Shown in pieces: positions 63,573-64,000 of a stretch of DNA of 64,000 bases. A model generated the notes under the pieces. That model had not been told where the DNA came from, did no database searches, and saw only the letters and a program-made list of their open reading frames with translations. This DNA comes from Pseudomonadales bacterium (GTDB lineage Bacteria; Pseudomonadota; Gammaproteobacteria; Pseudomonadales; Azotimanducaceae), in contig JAJECH010000052.1 in NCBI GenBank assembly GCA_022822135.1, forward strand, positions 124,001 to 188,000, in the 5' to 3' direction. A program made the translations under genes and the position numbers. Position 1 is the first letter of the stretch, and every line of letters starts with the position of its first letter.

Positions 63573-64000
63573 CGCTGACGCGGCACAAGATTTAGGCATT
63601 CCAACCGTCGCCATCTATTCCACGGACGACGAACAGTCTCGCCATGTGTCTGCGCTTGATGAGTCCGCGCTGCTTAACGGTTCTGGCGTCAAGGCTTACC
63701 TCAACACCGAAGACATCGTCGACATTGCATCACGATACGAGTGTGATGCAGTTCACCCGGGTTACGGTTTCCTAAGTGAGAACGCGACTTTCGCAACTTC
63801 ATGTGAAGAAGCAGGTATCGCGTTTATCGGTCCGACGCCTGAAACTCTGACATTGTTTGGGGACAAGAGCAGCGCACGAAACTTCGCGATCGAACAAAAC
63901 GTGCCCGTTGTAAGAGGTTCGGATGGCGCCGTCTCGATCGATGAAGCAAGTTCGTTACTTGAGAGCTTGCCGCAAGGTCAAGGCATATTGCTGAAAGCGA
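63529..64000 (+). CDS. Biotin carboxylase subunit (5' part)
   Basis: The frame starts at ATG 63529 and is open to the window end (157 codons seen). It begins MKLLVANRGEIAIRIADAA and contains DAVHPGYGFLSENATF and GIAFIGPTPETL, the N-terminal biotin carboxylase domain. It belongs to an acetyl-, propionyl- or methylcrotonyl-CoA carboxylase alpha chain; which one cannot be told without the rest. It carboxylates biotin with ATP and bicarbonate. Its natural upstream region was displaced by the GmrSD island, so its promoter may now lie inside the island. Confidence 0.93.
   Translation, partial: MKLLVANRGEIAIRIADAAQDLGIPTVAIYSTDDEQSRHVSALDESALLNGSGVKAYLNTEDIVDIASRYECDAVHPGYGFLSENATFATSCEEAGIAFIGPTPETLTLFGDKSSARNFAIEQNVPVVRGSDGAVSIDEASSLLESLPQGQGILLKA

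Noticed and set aside
1-64000. CRISPR arrays, IS elements, tRNA or rRNA genes
   Set aside because: No regularly spaced repeats, transposase or integrase frames, or cloverleaf-like sequences were seen; short structured RNAs could have been missed by eye.

Overview
The window reads as chromosomal DNA of a marine-type gammaproteobacterium of roughly 48-50% GC (estimated by eye). PrlC/OpdA-type oligopeptidase, SelO, a long-form HisG next to HisI, dense families of Fe(II)/2-oxoglutarate (2OG) oxygenases and acyl-CoA enzymes, and a monomodular PKS like those remembered from sponge symbionts point that way. Taxonomy is an inference; there is no rRNA or tRNA in the window.

Layout. (1) 1-25 kb is a catabolic region: five Fe/2OG oxygenases (PhyH and TauD/TfdA families), a paired set of acyl-CoA dehydrogenases, two enoyl-CoA hydratases, a split MaoC hydratase pair, two SDRs, an AMP-forming acyl-CoA ligase, a GMC dehydrogenase with a small partner, a phosphotriesterase-like hydrolase, Gfo/Idh/MocA and D-2-hydroxyacid dehydrogenases and an LLM flavin enzyme. 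Together they look like machinery for hydroxylating and then beta-oxidising a branched or polycyclic carboxylic acid. A decayed VapBC pair lies at its left edge. (2) 23.4-39.8 kb is a lipid/polyketide locus: a SulP transporter with STAS and cNMP-like domains, a 3375-residue PKS, two paralogous alpha/beta hydrolases, a phosphopantetheinyl transferase and two near-identical free-standing acyl carrier proteins. The PKS has the order KS-AT-DH-MT-ER-KR-ACP and then a second KS followed by a gutted AT, with no closing ACP or thioesterase; the separate ACPs and hydrolases could supply what is missing. (3) 40-53 kb is mostly housekeeping: TauE/SafE exporter, a 1388-residue membrane protein, SelO, a secreted P1-type peptidase, HisG/HisI, an aminotransferase and an M3 oligopeptidase. 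(4) 53-64 kb is accessory: HigB with a HigA fused to an ImmA/IrrE-type protease, a rhodanese with a decayed copy of its own 3' end 2.4 kb away, a 1-kb gene-poor stretch ending in a C10 tract before another PhyH gene, a MaoC/thiolase/DUF35 operon, and a GmrSD-like defence gene with a membrane-protein neighbour.

The GmrSD island (about 3.2 kb) sits between two copies of the first 85 bp of a biotin carboxylase locus. The left copy is a dead 21-codon stub; the right copy begins the intact gene that runs off the window. This looks like insertion at a gene's 5' end with the start regenerated. The best candidates for something new are the PKS with its vestigial KS-AT tail plus trans partners, and the two gene-end duplications that bracket accessory DNA.
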